The notes below the pieces were generated by a model. The model was not told the origin of the DNA. It ran no database searches and saw only the letters and a program-made list of their open reading frames with translations. This document shows, piece by piece, positions 48,712 through 58,744 of a stretch of DNA of 64,000 bases; within the stretch, counting starts at the first letter, position 1, and each line of letters opens with the position of its first letter. The stretch is from Serinibacter salmoneus (GTDB taxonomy: Bacteria; Actinomycetota; Actinomycetes; Actinomycetales; Beutenbergiaceae), in contig NZ_PDJD01000001.1 in the NCBI RefSeq assembly GCF_002563925.1, forward strand, positions 1,308,973-1,372,972. The letters run 5' to 3'. The position numbers and the translations under genes were made by a program.

Positions 48712-49892
48712 CGCACGAGACCCCCGCGATCCTCGTCCTCGAGGACGGCACGCACTACATCGGACGCGCCTGGGGCGCCCGCGGTGAGACCCTCGGCGAG
48801 ATCGTCTTCAACACCGGGATGACCGGCTACCAGGAGACCCTCACCGACCCCAGCTACCACCGCCAGATCGTGGTGATGACGGCCCCGCACGTCGGGAACA
48901 CCGGCATGAACCCGCAGGACCCGGAGTCCCGGGCGATCTGGGTGGCCGGCTTCGTGGTGCGTGACCCCGCCCGGCGACCCTCCAACTGGCGCGCACGGAC
49001 CACCCTGGAGGAGGACCTGATCGCCGGCGGCATCGTCGGGATCAGCGAGGTCGACACCCGCGCCCTGACCCGGCACCTGCGCTCGGCCGGCGCCATGCGC
49101 GCGGGCATCTTCTCCGGTGACGCGCTGCCCGAGACGGTCGGCGAGGCGCGGCTGGCCACCCTGCTGGAGCGGGTGCGTAGCGCACCGCCGATGGCCGGGG
49201 CGGCGCTGGCCTCCCAGGTCACGACCCCCGAGCCCTACGTCGTGGAGCCCATCGGCCAGTGGAGCGAGCCGGTCGCCACGGTGGTGGCCGTCGACCTCGG
49301 CATCAAGGACATGACCCCCACCCGTCTGGCCGAGCGCGGCCTGCGGGTGGTGGTGATCCCCGCTGGGGGTTCGTTCGCCGACATCGCCGCCCACCGCCCG
49401 GACGGGGTGTTCTTCTCCAACGGGCCCGGCGACCCGCAGGCGGCCGAGGCTGAGGTCGCGCGCCTGCGTGAGGTGCTGGACGCCGGCATCCCCTACTTCG
49501 GTATCTGCTTCGGCAACCAGATCCTGGGCCGCGCCCTCGGGTTCGGCACCTACAAGCTGACCTTCGGCCACCGCGGCGTGAACCAGCCGGTGCAGGACGT
49601 CACCACCGGCAAGGTGGAGATCACCGCCCACAACCACGGCTTCGCCGTCGACGCCCCGCTCGGGCAGGAGACCATCGCCCCGCACGATGCGCGCTACGGG
49701 CGGGTGATCGTCTCCCACGTGGGCCTGAACGACCAGGTGGTCGAGGGCCTGGCGTGCCTGGACATCCCGGCCTTCTCCGTGCAGTACCACCCCGAGGCGG
49801 CGGCCGGCCCGCACGATGCCGCCTACCTCTTCGACCGGTTCGTCGACATGATCACGTCCCGCTCCGCCACCCCCGCGAAGGAGAACGCCTGA
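48708..49892 (+). CDS. carA: Carbamoyl-phosphate synthase small (glutaminase) subunit
   Basis: 394 residues. N-terminal CPSase_sm domain ([22 protein letters not shown]) and class I glutaminase with nucleophile Cys in FGICFGNQI and YHPEA for the His/Glu pair. It supplies ammonia to CarB. ATG overlaps the PH-like gene stop; carB begins at its stop (TGATG). Confidence 0.98.
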   Translation: MTHETPAILVLEDGTHYIGRAWGARGETLGEIVFNTGMTGYQETLTDPSYHRQIVVMTAPHVGNTGMNPQDPESRAIWVAGFVVRDPARRPSNWRARTTLEEDLIAGGIVGISEVDTRALTRHLRSAGAMRAGIFSGDALPETVGEARLATLLERVRSAPPMAGAALASQVTTPEPYVVEPIGQWSEPVATVVAVDLGIKDMTPTRLAERGLRVVVIPAGGSFADIAAHRPDGVFFSNGPGDPQAAEAEVARLREVLDAGIPYFGICFGNQILGRALGFGTYKLTFGHRGVNQPVQDVTTGKVEITAHNHGFAVDAPLGQETIAPHDARYGRVIVSHVGLNDQVVEGLACLDIPAFSVQYHPEAAAGPHDAAYLFDRFVDMITSRSATPAKENA

Positions 49893-52800
49893 TGCCCCGC
49901 CGCACCGACCTGAACTCGGTCCTCGTGGTCGGGTCCGGCCCGATCGTCATCGGCCAGGCCGCGGAGTTCGACTACTCCGGGACGCAGGCCTGCCGCGTGC
50001 TGCGCGAGGAGGGACTGCGGGTCATCCTGGTCAACTCCAACCCGGCCACGATCATGACCGACCCGGAGTTCGCGGATGCAACCTACATCGAGCCCATCAC
50101 GCCCGAGGTGCTCACCCGGATCATCGAGACCGAGAAGCCGGACGCACTGCTGCCCACCCTGGGCGGGCAGACGGCGCTGAACGCCGCCATCGCCCTGGAC
50201 GAGGCGGGGGTGCTCGCCGAGCACGGCGTGGAGCTCATCGGCGCGAACATCGCCTCGATCAACCTCGCCGAGGACCGTGAGGCCTTCAAGGGCGTGGTGG
50301 AGCGCTGCGGCGCCGAGTCCGCCCGCAGCTCCATCTGCCACAGCATGGAGGAGGTGCTCGCCGCCGCCGAGGACCTGGGCTACCCCCTCGTGGTGCGTCC
50401 CTCCTTCACCATGGGCGGCCTCGGCTCCGGGATCGCGTTCGACGAGGCGGAGCTGCGCAGCATCGCGGGCGCCGGCCTGCACTACTCCCCGACCACCGAG
50501 GTGCTCCTGGAGGAGTCCATCCTGGGGTGGAAGGAGTACGAACTCGAGCTGATGCGGGACCGGCACGACAACGTGGTGGTCGTCTGCTCCATCGAGAACG
50601 TGGACCCGGTCGGCGTGCACACCGGGGACTCCATCACCGTGGCCCCCGCGATGACCCTGACGGACCGGGAGTACCAGAAGCTGCGTGACGTCGGCATCGC
50701 CGTGATCCGCGAGGTCGGGGTGGACACCGGCGGCTGCAACGTGCAGTTCGCGGTGCAGCCCGAGACCGGCCGGGTGGTCGTCATCGAGATGAACCCACGC
50801 GTCTCGCGCTCCTCGGCGTTGGCCTCCAAGGCCACGGGCTTCCCGATCGCCAAGATCGCCGCCCGCCTGGCGATCGGTTACACGCTGGACGAGATCCCGA
50901 ACGACATCACCGGCTCCACCCCGGCCAGCTTCGAGCCGACGCTGGACTACGTGGTGGTCAAGGTGCCCCGGTTCGCCTTCGAGAAGTTCCCCGCCGCCGA
51001 TCCCCGGCTGACCACCACCATGAAGTCGGTGGGTGAGGCGATGGCGATCGGCCGCAACTTCACCGAGGCGCTGAACAAGGCGCTGCGCTCGATCGACAAG
51101 GGCGGGGTGGGCTTGCACTGGAGGGGTCCGAAGCCCGACGCCGAGCAGACCGCCGCGCTCATCGAGGCGAGCGCGACGCCGACCGAGGCGCGGCTGCAGC
51201 AGGTGCAGCAGGCGATCCGCGGCGGTGCCACGCTGGAGGAGCTGTACGAGGCCACCCGCATCGACCGGTGGTTCCTGGACCAGCTCTTTCTCCTGCAGGA
51301 GATCGCCGAGGAGCTGCAGGCCGTGGACGCGCTCGGACCCGAGGTGCTGCGCCGCGCCAAGCGGCACGGCTTCTCCGACGCCCAGATCGCCCAGATCCGC
51401 CACCTGGAGGAGGCCACGGTGCGCGAGGTGCGCCGCGCCTACGGGCTCGCGCCGGTGTACAAGACGGTGGACACCTGCGCGGCGGAGTTCGAGGCACGCA
51501 CCCCCTACCACTACTCCAGCTACGACGCCGAGACCGAGGTGCAACCGCGCGACCGCCCGGCCGTGCTGATCCTCGGGTCGGGCCCGAACCGGATCGGGCA
51601 GGGCATCGAGTTCGACTACTCCTGCGTCCACGCGGCCCTCGCGCTGAAGGACACCTACGAGACCGTCATGGTCAACTGCAACCCGGAGACGGTCTCCACG
51701 GACTACGACACGGCCGACCGGCTGTACTTCGAGCCCCTCACCCTGGAGGACGTGCTGGCCGTCTACGAGGCCGAGCTCGCCGTGGGCCCGGTAGCCGGGA
51801 TCATCGTGCAGCTCGGGGGGCAGACCCCGCTCGGTCTGGCCGCCGACCTGGCCGCCGCCGGCCTGCCGATCTGGGGCACCCCGCCCGAGGCGATCGACGC
51901 CGCCGAGGACCGCGGCAGCTTCGGGGGTGTGCTGGTGGCCGCGGGGCTGCCCGCACCCGCGTTCGGCACCGCCACCTCGCTGCCGCAGGCCCTGGAGGTG
52001 GCCGACGGCGTGGGGTACCCCGTGCTGGTGCGGCCCAGCTACGTGCTGGGCGGCCGGGGCATGGAGATCGTCTACGACGCCGAGCAGCTCGCCGACTACG
52101 TGCGCCGCGCCACCCCGATCCACGGGGACGAGGCGGAGGTGTTCGACTCCCCGGTGCTCATCGACCGGTTCCTGGACGAGGCGATCGAGATCGACATCGA
52201 CGCCATCTTCGACGGCGAGGAACTGTTCGTGGGCGGGATCATGGAGCACATCGAGGAGGCCGGGATCCACTCCGGTGACTCCGCGTGCGTGCTGCCGCCG
52301 GTGACCCTCTCCCGCAAGGAGCTGGAGCGGATCGCCGCCTCCACCGAGGCCATCGCCCGCGGGGTGGGCGTGCGCGGCCTGATCAACGTGCAGTACGCGC
52401 TGTCCTCGGACGTGCTGTACGTGCTGGAGGCCAACCCGCGCGCCTCGCGCACCGTGCCGTTCGTGGCGAAGGCCACCGGTGTGCCGATCGCGCGCGCCGC
52501 CTCGCTGGTCATGGCGGGGGAGTCCATCGCCTCGCTGCGCTCGCGCGGAGTCCTGCCCGAGCAGGACGGCACGCATCTGCCGCCGGATGCCCCGATCGCG
52601 GTGAAGGAGGCGGTGCTGCCGTTCAAGCGGTTCCGCACCACCGACGGCACCAGCGTGGACACCATCCTGGGCCCGGAGATGCGCTCCACCGGTGAGGTGA
52701 TGGGTTTCGACGTGGACGTGCCGCTCGCCTTCGCGAAGTCGCAGGCGGCCGCCTACGGCGGGCTGCCGAGCACCGGCACGGTGTTCGTCTCGGTGGCCGA

Positions 52801-53197
52801 CCGGGACAAGCGCTCGATCGTGTTCCCGGTGGCCCGCCTGGTGGAACTCGGGTTCGACGTGCTCGCGACGGCCGGGACCGCGGACGTGCTGCGGCGCTAC
52901 GGCATCGCCTCACGCACGGTGCGCAAGGCCTCCGACGGTCGCGGACCGGACGGGGAGCCCACCGTGCTCGACCTCATCGAGACCGGCCGGATCGACATGG
53001 TGGTCAACACCCCCAACGGTCAGGGTGCCCGCGCGGACGGGTACGACATCCGCACGGCGACCACCACGGCGGACAAACCGATCGTCACCACGATCCAGCA
53101 GTTCGCGGTGGCCGTGCTCGCGATCGAGGCGCTGCGCCGCGGTCCGTTCGGGGTGGCCTCGCTGCAGTCCTTCGACGTGCCGCGCAGGGTCCGATGA
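49892..53197 (+). CDS. carB: Carbamoyl-phosphate synthase large subunit
   Basis: 1101 residues: two homologous ATP-grasp synthetase units ([20 protein letters not shown] at the start of the first; [20 protein letters not shown] at about 560 of the second), an oligomerisation region between, and the C-terminal MGS-like allosteric domain ([19 protein letters not shown]). It makes carbamoyl phosphate for pyrimidines and arginine. The start is fixed by the TGATG overlap with carA and [16 protein letters not shown]. Coupled to pyrF. Confidence 0.98.
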   Translation: MPRRTDLNSVLVVGSGPIVIGQAAEFDYSGTQACRVLREEGLRVILVNSNPATIMTDPEFADATYIEPITPEVLTRIIETEKPDALLPTLGGQTALNAAIALDEAGVLAEHGVELIGANIASINLAEDREAFKGVVERCGAESARSSICHSMEEVLAAAEDLGYPLVVRPSFTMGGLGSGIAFDEAELRSIAGAGLHYSPTTEVLLEESILGWKEYELELMRDRHDNVVVVCSIENVDPVGVHTGDSITVAPAMTLTDREYQKLRDVGIAVIREVGVDTGGCNVQFAVQPETGRVVVIEMNPRVSRSSALASKATGFPIAKIAARLAIGYTLDEIPNDITGSTPASFEPTLDYVVVKVPRFAFEKFPAADPRLTTTMKSVGEAMAIGRNFTEALNKALRSIDKGGVGLHWRGPKPDAEQTAALIEASATPTEARLQQVQQAIRGGATLEELYEATRIDRWFLDQLFLLQEIAEELQAVDALGPEVLRRAKRHGFSDAQIAQIRHLEEATVREVRRAYGLAPVYKTVDTCAAEFEARTPYHYSSYDAETEVQPRDRPAVLILGSGPNRIGQGIEFDYSCVHAALALKDTYETVMVNCNPETVSTDYDTADRLYFEPLTLEDVLAVYEAELAVGPVAGIIVQLGGQTPLGLAADLAAAGLPIWGTPPEAIDAAEDRGSFGGVLVAAGLPAPAFGTATSLPQALEVADGVGYPVLVRPSYVLGGRGMEIVYDAEQLADYVRRATPIHGDEAEVFDSPVLIDRFLDEAIEIDIDAIFDGEELFVGGIMEHIEEAGIHSGDSACVLPPVTLSRKELERIAASTEAIARGVGVRGLINVQYALSSDVLYVLEANPRASRTVPFVAKATGVPIARAASLVMAGESIASLRSRGVLPEQDGTHLPPDAPIAVKEAVLPFKRFRTTDGTSVDTILGPEMRSTGEVMGFDVDVPLAFAKSQAAAYGGLPSTGTVFVSVADRDKRSIVFPVARLVELGFDVLATAGTADVLRRYGIASRTVRKASDGRGPDGEPTVLDLIETGRIDMVVNTPNGQGARADGYDIRTATTTADKPIVTTIQQFAVAVLAIEALRRGPFGVASLQSFDVPRRVR

Positions 53198-54069
53198 GGC
53201 TCGACGACGCCCTGTCCCTGGCGCCCGAGGGGCCCACGTTCGGGGAACGACTGGCGGGCGCTATGGACTCACGCGGCCGCGTGGTGGTGGGGATCGACCC
53301 GCACCCGCCGCTGCTGCGGGCGTGGGGGCTGCCGACGACGGCGATCGGCGCCCGGGACTTCGGGCTGCGGGTGATCGAGGCGCTGGCCACGCGGGTGGCG
53401 GCCGTCAAGCCCCAGGTGGCGTTCTTCGAACGCTACGGCAGCGCCGGGCTCGCCGCCCTGGAGGAGGTCATCGCGGCGGCCCGCGCGGCCGAGGTGGTGA
53501 GCATCGTGGACGCCAAGCGCGGGGACATCGGCTCGACGATGCAGGGGTACGCGGACGCGTACTGCACCGAGGGGTCGCCGCTGGCCGGGGACGCCGTGAC
53601 GCTCTCGCCCTACCTCGGGGTGGGCGCGGTGGCACCGGCGATCGAGACGGCCCTGGCGCATGGGCGCGGGGTGTTCCTGCTGTGCCTGACCTCGAACCCC
53701 GACGGGGAGCGGGTGCAACTGGCCCGCGCGCAGGACGGGGTGAGCACCGCCGCGGACATCGCCCAGCAGGCCGCGGCGTACAACGCGGCCCAGGCGGGAG
53801 GCAACGCCCCCGGCAGTGTGGGTCTCGTGGTGGGCGCCACGATCGGGGATGCCGCGCGCCGCGGGGGCGTGGACCTGGTGGGGCTGAACGGGCCCATCCT
53901 CGCCCCGGGTGTCGGCGCGCAGGGTGGCGACGTAGGCTCATTGCACGCCGTGGTGGGCGACGCGTGGCGATGGACCCTGCCGTCCATCTCCCGCGCCGTG
54001 CTCGCGGCGGGACCCGATGCCGCGGCCCTGGCCGCCGCGGCCGACGCCGCACGAACGGAGATGGCATGA
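53194..54069 (+). CDS. pyrF: Orotidine 5'-phosphate decarboxylase (type 2)
   Basis: 291 residues, the longer mycobacterial-type PyrF. Catalytic DxKxxD set in [12 protein letters not shown] (K108), GIDPHPPLL at the N-terminus, and [15 protein letters not shown] near the C-terminus. It yields UMP. The operon lacks pyrD and pyrE. ATG overlaps the carB stop (ATGA), and the downstream phosphatase overlaps pyrF (ATGGCATGA). Confidence 0.96.
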   Translation: MRLDDALSLAPEGPTFGERLAGAMDSRGRVVVGIDPHPPLLRAWGLPTTAIGARDFGLRVIEALATRVAAVKPQVAFFERYGSAGLAALEEVIAAARAAEVVSIVDAKRGDIGSTMQGYADAYCTEGSPLAGDAVTLSPYLGVGAVAPAIETALAHGRGVFLLCLTSNPDGERVQLARAQDGVSTAADIAQQAAAYNAAQAGGNAPGSVGLVVGATIGDAARRGGVDLVGLNGPILAPGVGAQGGDVGSLHAVVGDAWRWTLPSISRAVLAAGPDAAALAAAADAARTEMA

Positions 54070-54923
54070 CCACCCAGCCCAGCACCACCAGCGAGGCCTC
54101 GGATCCGAGGCACGAGGACCACGGCGCACCCGCGGGAGCCGTACCTGCGCTGGGCCTGGAGGGGGCCTGGAACGATCGTGACTCCGCGACGCTGGCGGGC
54201 ACCGCGCCCGGGGTGCTGCTGCGCTCCTCGGCGCTGTTCGAGCTGACCACGGCCGGGCAGGAACGCCTGCTCGAGCTCGGGGTGAGCGACGTCGTCGACC
54301 TGCGCGATCCGCGCGAGGTGGCGGCCAACGGGGCCGACCGGGTCCCCGCGGGGGTCACGGTGCACCAGTTGCCCATCTCCGCCGGCGGCCAACTCGCTGG
54401 GGCGATCGCCCAGGGTGACGCGGGCGCCCAGTCCTCGATGGCCGACGCCATGAGCCAGTTCGCGGCGATGCTGCAGCAGGGGGACCCGCGGGAACTGATG
54501 CTGCAGTTCATGGAGCAGACCTACGTCTCCATCGTCACGGATGGGCCGTCGCTGCGGCAGCTCGGCGCCACCCTCGAGGTGATCGCGCAGGCCGAGGGCG
54601 CCGTCCTGGTGCACTGCTCGGCAGGCAAGGACCGCACGGGCCTGGCCGTCGCGCTCGCCGGCCTGGTGGCCGGCGCCGACCCGGACGCCGTCACCCGCGA
54701 CTACCTCTACTCCAACCACGCCGCCGATCAGCAGGGCGAGGTCGCAACCGTGCCCGGGATCGATGCGGCGGCCCTGGCGCCGCTGCGCGGGGTGGATGTG
54801 GAGTACCTGCAGGCGGCACGTACGGCGGCGCTGGGGCAGTTCGGGGACCTCGCCGGTGTCCTGGAGGCAGCCGGCGTGAGCGAGCAGACCCGTGCGCGCG
54901 TTGCACAGCGTTTGACACGGTAG
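54066..54923 (+). CDS. Protein-tyrosine/lipid phosphatase, PtpB-like
   Basis: 285 residues with the CX5R loop H183-C184-SAGKD-R190-TG. The Lys within HCSAGKDRTG is the hallmark of the PtpB/LipA-type phosphatases that also accept phosphoinositides. N-terminal conserved LLRSSALFELT and VVDLRDPREVAANG are typical of the DSP Y_phosphatase3 family. There is no signal peptide. Translationally coupled to pyrF (ATGA). Its TAG stop starts a TAGGCT hexamer ahead of mihF. Substrate unknown. Confidence 0.88.
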   Translation: MTTQPSTTSEASDPRHEDHGAPAGAVPALGLEGAWNDRDSATLAGTAPGVLLRSSALFELTTAGQERLLELGVSDVVDLRDPREVAANGADRVPAGVTVHQLPISAGGQLAGAIAQGDAGAQSSMADAMSQFAAMLQQGDPRELMLQFMEQTYVSIVTDGPSLRQLGATLEVIAQAEGAVLVHCSAGKDRTGLAVALAGLVAGADPDAVTRDYLYSNHAADQQGEVATVPGIDAAALAPLRGVDVEYLQAARTAALGQFGDLAGVLEAAGVSEQTRARVAQRLTR

Positions 54924-54939
54924 GCTCTCCCGCTAGGAC
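54912..54939 (+). promoter_or_regulatory. mihF promoter region (TTGACA -16- TAGGAC; also TAGGCT at 54921)
   Basis: A perfect -35 TTGACA (54912-54917) stands 16 bases before TAGGAC (54934-54939). A second -10-like hexamer TAGGCT (54921-54926) begins with the stop codon of the phosphatase gene. Either would drive mihF-gmk with a leader of about 80-95 nt. Confidence 0.55.
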
Positions 54940-55026
54940 GCATCGCCCCCCTGCGCCGTTGCCCCCTGGATGCCCGTCCCGATACGTTGCACTACCGGAC
55001 CTTGCACACAGGCAGGAGAGACTCCC

Positions 55027-55338
55027 GTGGCACTACCGAAACTCACTCCCGAGGAACGCGCCCAGGCGCTGGCCAAGGCGGCCGAGGCCCGCACCAGGCG
55101 CGCCGAGGTGAAGAACCGCCTCAAGTACGCGGGCGCGTCTCTGTCCAGCGTGCTGGAGGCAGCCGAGCATGATGAGGCCATCGGGAAGCTGAAGGTGAGT
55201 GCGTTGCTGGAGTCCCTGCCCGGCGTGGGACCGGTTCGCGCGTCGGCCATCATGTCCGAGGTCGGCATCGCCGAGACCCGCAGGGTGCGCGGCCTGGGGC
55301 ATCACCAGCGCGAGGCGCTGATCGCGCGGTTCGGGTGA
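55027..55338 (+). CDS. mihF: Actinobacterial integration host factor (mIHF)
   Basis: 103 residues: basic N-terminal helix ([20 protein letters not shown]) and a helix-two-turn-helix DNA-binding domain with [20 protein letters not shown]. mIHF is a nucleoid protein unique to Actinobacteria that bends and supercoils DNA and is needed for phage integration. GTG 55027 ([11 protein letters not shown]) follows CAGGAGAG; ATG 54970 would add an unconserved extension. gmk is coupled to it (GTGA), the usual order. Confidence 0.95.
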   Translation: MALPKLTPEERAQALAKAAEARTRRAEVKNRLKYAGASLSSVLEAAEHDEAIGKLKVSALLESLPGVGPVRASAIMSEVGIAETRRVRGLGHHQREALIARFG

Positions 55339-55898
55339 GCGGCCGCAGCCCCGCCCGCCTGACCGTTCTCGCCGGCCCCACCGCGGTGGGGAAGGGCACG
55401 GTCTCGGCCGCCATCCGTGCCCAGCACCCCGAGGTGTGGTTGTCCGTCTCCGCCACCACCCGGGCACCCCGCCCCGGTGAGGTCGACGGCGTGCACTACC
55501 GATTCCTGTCCGAGGAGCAGTTCGACGCACTGGAGGTCTCCGGCGACCTGCTGGAGTGGGCGGTGGTGCACGGCCGGCATCGGTACGGCACCCCCCGGTC
55601 CCCGGTCGCCGAGCGCCTGGCCGCTGGCACGCCGACGCTGCTGGAAATCGACCTGCAGGGTGCACGTCAGGTGCGGCGCACCATGCCGGACGCCCGGTTC
55701 GTCTTCCTCGCCCCGCCCAGTTGGGAGGAGTTGGTGCACCGCCTCGTGGGGCGTGGCACGGAGGACGCCGAAGAGCGTGAACGCCGCCTGGCCACCGCCC
55801 GGGTGGAGCTCGCGGCTGAGCCGGAGTTCGATCACGTGATCGTGAACGACGACGTCGCCCGCGCGGCGGAGGAACTCGCCCACCTCATGACCGAGTAG
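55335..55898 (+). CDS. gmk: Guanylate kinase
   Basis: 187 residues. P-loop GPTAVGKGT (residues 14-22), GMP-binding block ([19 protein letters not shown]), [12 protein letters not shown] and [14 protein letters not shown]. It phosphorylates GMP/dGMP. GTG start coupled to mihF. Its TAG stop begins the rpoZ -10 TAGACT, so rpoZ may be transcribed separately. Confidence 0.97.
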   Translation: MSGRSPARLTVLAGPTAVGKGTVSAAIRAQHPEVWLSVSATTRAPRPGEVDGVHYRFLSEEQFDALEVSGDLLEWAVVHGRHRYGTPRSPVAERLAAGTPTLLEIDLQGARQVRRTMPDARFVFLAPPSWEELVHRLVGRGTEDAEERERRLATARVELAAEPEFDHVIVNDDVARAAEELAHLMTE

Positions 55899-55901
55899 AC
55901 T
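55896..55901 (+). promoter_or_regulatory. -10 hexamer TAGACT for rpoZ, fused to gmk stop
   Basis: TAGACT begins with the gmk TAG stop. A start site near 55908 leaves a 25-nt leader with GAAGGAG before the TTG start of rpoZ. Confidence 0.6.
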
Positions 55902-55932
55902 GCTCGTTTGTCCACCCGCTGAAGGAGCACCA

Positions 55933-56196
55933 TTGTCTGGTTCCGTCGCTGCCCCCGAGGGCATCACCGACCCGCCCATCGACGAGCTGCTGGAGGTCGC
56001 CGACTCCAAGTACGCGCTCGTGCTGTACGCCTCCAAGCGTGCACGTCAGATCAACGCCTACTACGCGCAGCTCCACGAGGGCCTGCTGGAGTACGTGGGC
56101 CCGCTGGTGGAGACCCGCCCGCAGGAGAAGCCGCTGTCCATCGCGATGCGCGAGATCAACAAGGGCCTGCTGGACATCCAGCAGATCGACGCCTGA
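55933..56196 (+). CDS. rpoZ: RNA polymerase omega subunit
   Basis: 87 residues with the omega core [18 protein letters not shown] and a C-terminal half similar to other actinobacterial omega proteins ([17 protein letters not shown]). It stabilises RNA polymerase assembly through beta'. The start is TTG 55933 ([20 protein letters not shown]) after a strong GAAGGAG; no ATG/GTG fits. gmk-rpoZ-coaBC order is conserved. Confidence 0.96.
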   Translation: MSGSVAAPEGITDPPIDELLEVADSKYALVLYASKRARQINAYYAQLHEGLLEYVGPLVETRPQEKPLSIAMREINKGLLDIQQIDA

Positions 56197-56213
56197 TCCA
56201 CTCCTGACACCTC

Positions 56214-57434
56214 GTGCGCATCCTGCTCGGCGTGACCGGCGGCATCGCCGCATACAAGGCGGCGTTGCTGCTGCGGTCGCTGACCGAGGCGGGGCACGAT
56301 GTGCACGTCATCCCCACGCAGGCGTCGCTGAGGTTCGTCGGTGCCGCCACGTGGGAGGCCCTCTCGGGCCACACCGCCCACACCGACGTCTTCACCGGCG
56401 CGGCGGGGGTGGAGCATGTCGCCCTGGGGCGCTCAGCCGACCTCGTGATCGTGGCGCCGGCCACCGCGGACCTGCTCGCGCGGGCCGCGAGTGGCGCCGC
56501 CGATGACCTCCTGACCACCACGCTGCTCACGGTGACCTGCCCGGTGCTGCTGGCGCCGGCGATGCACACCGAGATGTGGCTGCACCCGGCCACCGTGGCG
56601 AACGTGGCGACCCTGCGCTCACGCGGTGTGCACGTGCTGGATCCCGACTCCGGCCGGCTCACCGGCGCGGACACGGGTCCCGGACGCCTGCCCGAACCCG
56701 AGGCCATCGCACGGGCCGCCCTGGAGTTGGTGGGCGCCGTCGAACCGTCCTCGCCGCCGCAGGATCTTGCTGGTCTTCGCGCCGTGGTGAGCGCCGGGGG
56801 GACCCGGGAGGCGATCGACCCGGTGCGATACCTCGGCAACCGGTCCTCCGGGCGCCAGGGCGTGGCCGTGGCCGATGCCCTCGCGGCGCGTGGCGCGCAG
56901 GTCACCCTGGTGGCCGCCAACGTGGCACCCGCGGTGCACGGGGGCCGCCACGCCGTCGTGGAGGTCGTCTCCACGGCGGACCTCGCCGAGGCGATGGCCA
57001 CGCGCGCCGCTGCGAGCGACATCGTGGTGATGGCCGCCGCCGTCGCGGACTACCGGCCCGCGACCGGGAGCGAGCACAAACTGAAGAAGACCGGCGGTGG
57101 ACTCACGCTGGAGCTGGTGGAGAACCCCGACATCCTCGCCGGGCTCGTGTCCGGCCGGCGCGCGGGTCAGGTGATCGTCGGGTTCGCCGCCGAGACCGGG
57201 GATGCCGACTCCGACCCCCTGGAGCACGGCCGTGCCAAGGCCAGGCGCAAGGGCGCCGACCTCCTGGCGGTCAACGCCGTCGGGCATGATCGTGGCTTCG
57301 GGGATGTGCCGAATGCCCTCACGGTGCTGGATGCCGCGGGGGACCTCGTCGGAAGCAGTGAGGGCAGCAAGGAGGAGGTCGCCGCGGCGCTGGTGTCTCA
57401 CGTCGCCGACCTCATCCTGAGACGGTCCGCATAG
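56214..57434 (+). CDS. coaBC: Bifunctional phosphopantothenoylcysteine decarboxylase/phosphopantothenate-cysteine ligase
   Basis: 406 residues. CoaC flavoprotein half (about 1-180): [37 protein letters not shown], and PAMHTEMW, where many bacteria have PAMN. CoaB half (about 185-400): [30 protein letters not shown] and [20 protein letters not shown]. Two steps of CoA synthesis; the CoaC half uses FMN and CoaB uses CTP. GTG 56214 is 17 bases after rpoZ. Confidence 0.96.
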   Translation: MRILLGVTGGIAAYKAALLLRSLTEAGHDVHVIPTQASLRFVGAATWEALSGHTAHTDVFTGAAGVEHVALGRSADLVIVAPATADLLARAASGAADDLLTTTLLTVTCPVLLAPAMHTEMWLHPATVANVATLRSRGVHVLDPDSGRLTGADTGPGRLPEPEAIARAALELVGAVEPSSPPQDLAGLRAVVSAGGTREAIDPVRYLGNRSSGRQGVAVADALAARGAQVTLVAANVAPAVHGGRHAVVEVVSTADLAEAMATRAAASDIVVMAAAVADYRPATGSEHKLKKTGGGLTLELVENPDILAGLVSGRRAGQVIVGFAAETGDADSDPLEHGRAKARRKGADLLAVNAVGHDRGFGDVPNALTVLDAAGDLVGSSEGSKEEVAAALVSHVADLILRRSA

Positions 57435-57460
57435 CGCGAGAAGCCTCCGTGTGGCGGGCG

Positions 57461-57466
57461 TAGGCT
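57461..57466 (+). promoter_or_regulatory. -10 hexamer TAGGCT for metK (leaderless)
   Basis: TAGGCT is followed by eight bases (GCATTCCC) and then GTG 57475. No Shine-Dalgarno is present. No SAM riboswitch sequence is seen in the 40-base gap upstream. Confidence 0.55.
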
Positions 57467-57474
57467 GCATTCCC

Positions 57475-58686
57475 GTGACATCACTGCGCAGCTTCACCTC
57501 CGAATCCGTGACCGAGGGGCACCCGGACAAGGTCAGCGACCTCATCTCCGACTCCATCCTGGATGCCCTGCTGCGGGTGGACTCCCACTCCCGCGTGGCG
57601 GTCGAGACCCTCGTCACCACCGGTCTGGTGCACGTGGCGGGCGAGATCAACTCCCGCGGTTACGTGGAGATGCCGGCCCTCGTCCGTGACGTCATCACCG
57701 GCATCGGCTACACCTCCTCGGAGGTGAGTTTCGACGGCAACTCCTGCGGCGTCTCGCTCTCGATCGGACAGCAGTCGCCCGAGATCGAGCAGGGCCTGAC
57801 CTCCTCCCGCGAGAAGCGCGAGGGTGAGGCGATCGACCCCTACGACGCGCAGGGCGCCGGCGACCAGGGCCTGATGTTCGGGTACGCCACGGACGAGACC
57901 CCCACCCTGATGCCGCTCCCGGTGCACCTGGCGCACCGCCTGTCCGAGCGTCTGACTCACGTGCGCAAGGCGGGGATCGTGGCGAACCTGCGCCCCGACG
58001 GGAAGACCCAGGTGACGATCGGGTACGACGGCGATCGCCCCGCGGCCGTGCAGACGGTGGTCATCTCCGCACAGCACGCTCCCGCCCTCAGCGAGGAAGA
58101 GCTGCGCGAGGCCCTGCACCGCGAGGTCCTGGTGCCGGTGCTCGCCGAGCACGTGCCCCACGGGGTGGACACCTCCGGGGTGCGGCTGCTGGTGAACCCG
58201 ACCGGGGCGTTCACCCTCGGCGGTCCGATGGGTGATGCGGGCCTCACGGGCCGCAAGATCATCGTGGACACCTACGGCGGCATGTCCCGTCACGGCGGCG
58301 GTGCCTTCTCCGGGAAGGACCCCTCGAAGGTGGACCGCTCGGCGGCGTACGCCACGCGGTGGGTGGCCAAGAACGTGGTGGCGGCGGGCCTCGCGCGGCG
58401 CTGTGAGGTGCAGGTGGCCTATGCGATCGGGCAGGCGCACCCGGTGGGGGTGTACGTGGAGACCTTCGGTACCCAGGCCCCCGGGGTGACGCCCGAGGGG
58501 ATCGCCGCGGCCATCGACGAGGTGTTCGACCTGCGCCCGGCCGCGATCATCGCCGACCTCGACCTGATCCGCCCGATCTACGCGCTGACCTCGAACTACG
58601 GTCACTTCGGGCGGGAGCTGCCGGAGTTCACCTGGGAGCGCACGGACCGCGTGCCTGCCCTGCGTGCGGCCGCCGGACTGGACTGA
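57475..58686 (+). CDS. metK: S-adenosylmethionine synthetase
   Basis: 403 residues with all signatures: [33 protein letters not shown] and [16 protein letters not shown]. It forms SAM from methionine and ATP. GTG 57475 is preferred over GTG 57451 because of leaderless promoter geometry and because the conserved N-terminus [15 protein letters not shown] begins just after it. priA follows after 58 bases. Confidence 0.98.
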   Translation: MTSLRSFTSESVTEGHPDKVSDLISDSILDALLRVDSHSRVAVETLVTTGLVHVAGEINSRGYVEMPALVRDVITGIGYTSSEVSFDGNSCGVSLSIGQQSPEIEQGLTSSREKREGEAIDPYDAQGAGDQGLMFGYATDETPTLMPLPVHLAHRLSERLTHVRKAGIVANLRPDGKTQVTIGYDGDRPAAVQTVVISAQHAPALSEEELREALHREVLVPVLAEHVPHGVDTSGVRLLVNPTGAFTLGGPMGDAGLTGRKIIVDTYGGMSRHGGGAFSGKDPSKVDRSAAYATRWVAKNVVAAGLARRCEVQVAYAIGQAHPVGVYVETFGTQAPGVTPEGIAAAIDEVFDLRPAAIIADLDLIRPIYALTSNYGHFGRELPEFTWERTDRVPALRAAAGLD

Positions 58687-58744
58687 GCGGCACCGGCCGG
58701 CCCAGCCGCGCGGCCTTGTCGGTCGCTCGTGATCTGATGAGCGC

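Noticed and set aside
57435-57474. SAM riboswitch before metK
   Set aside because: The gap is 40 bases and the promoter appears to be leaderless.
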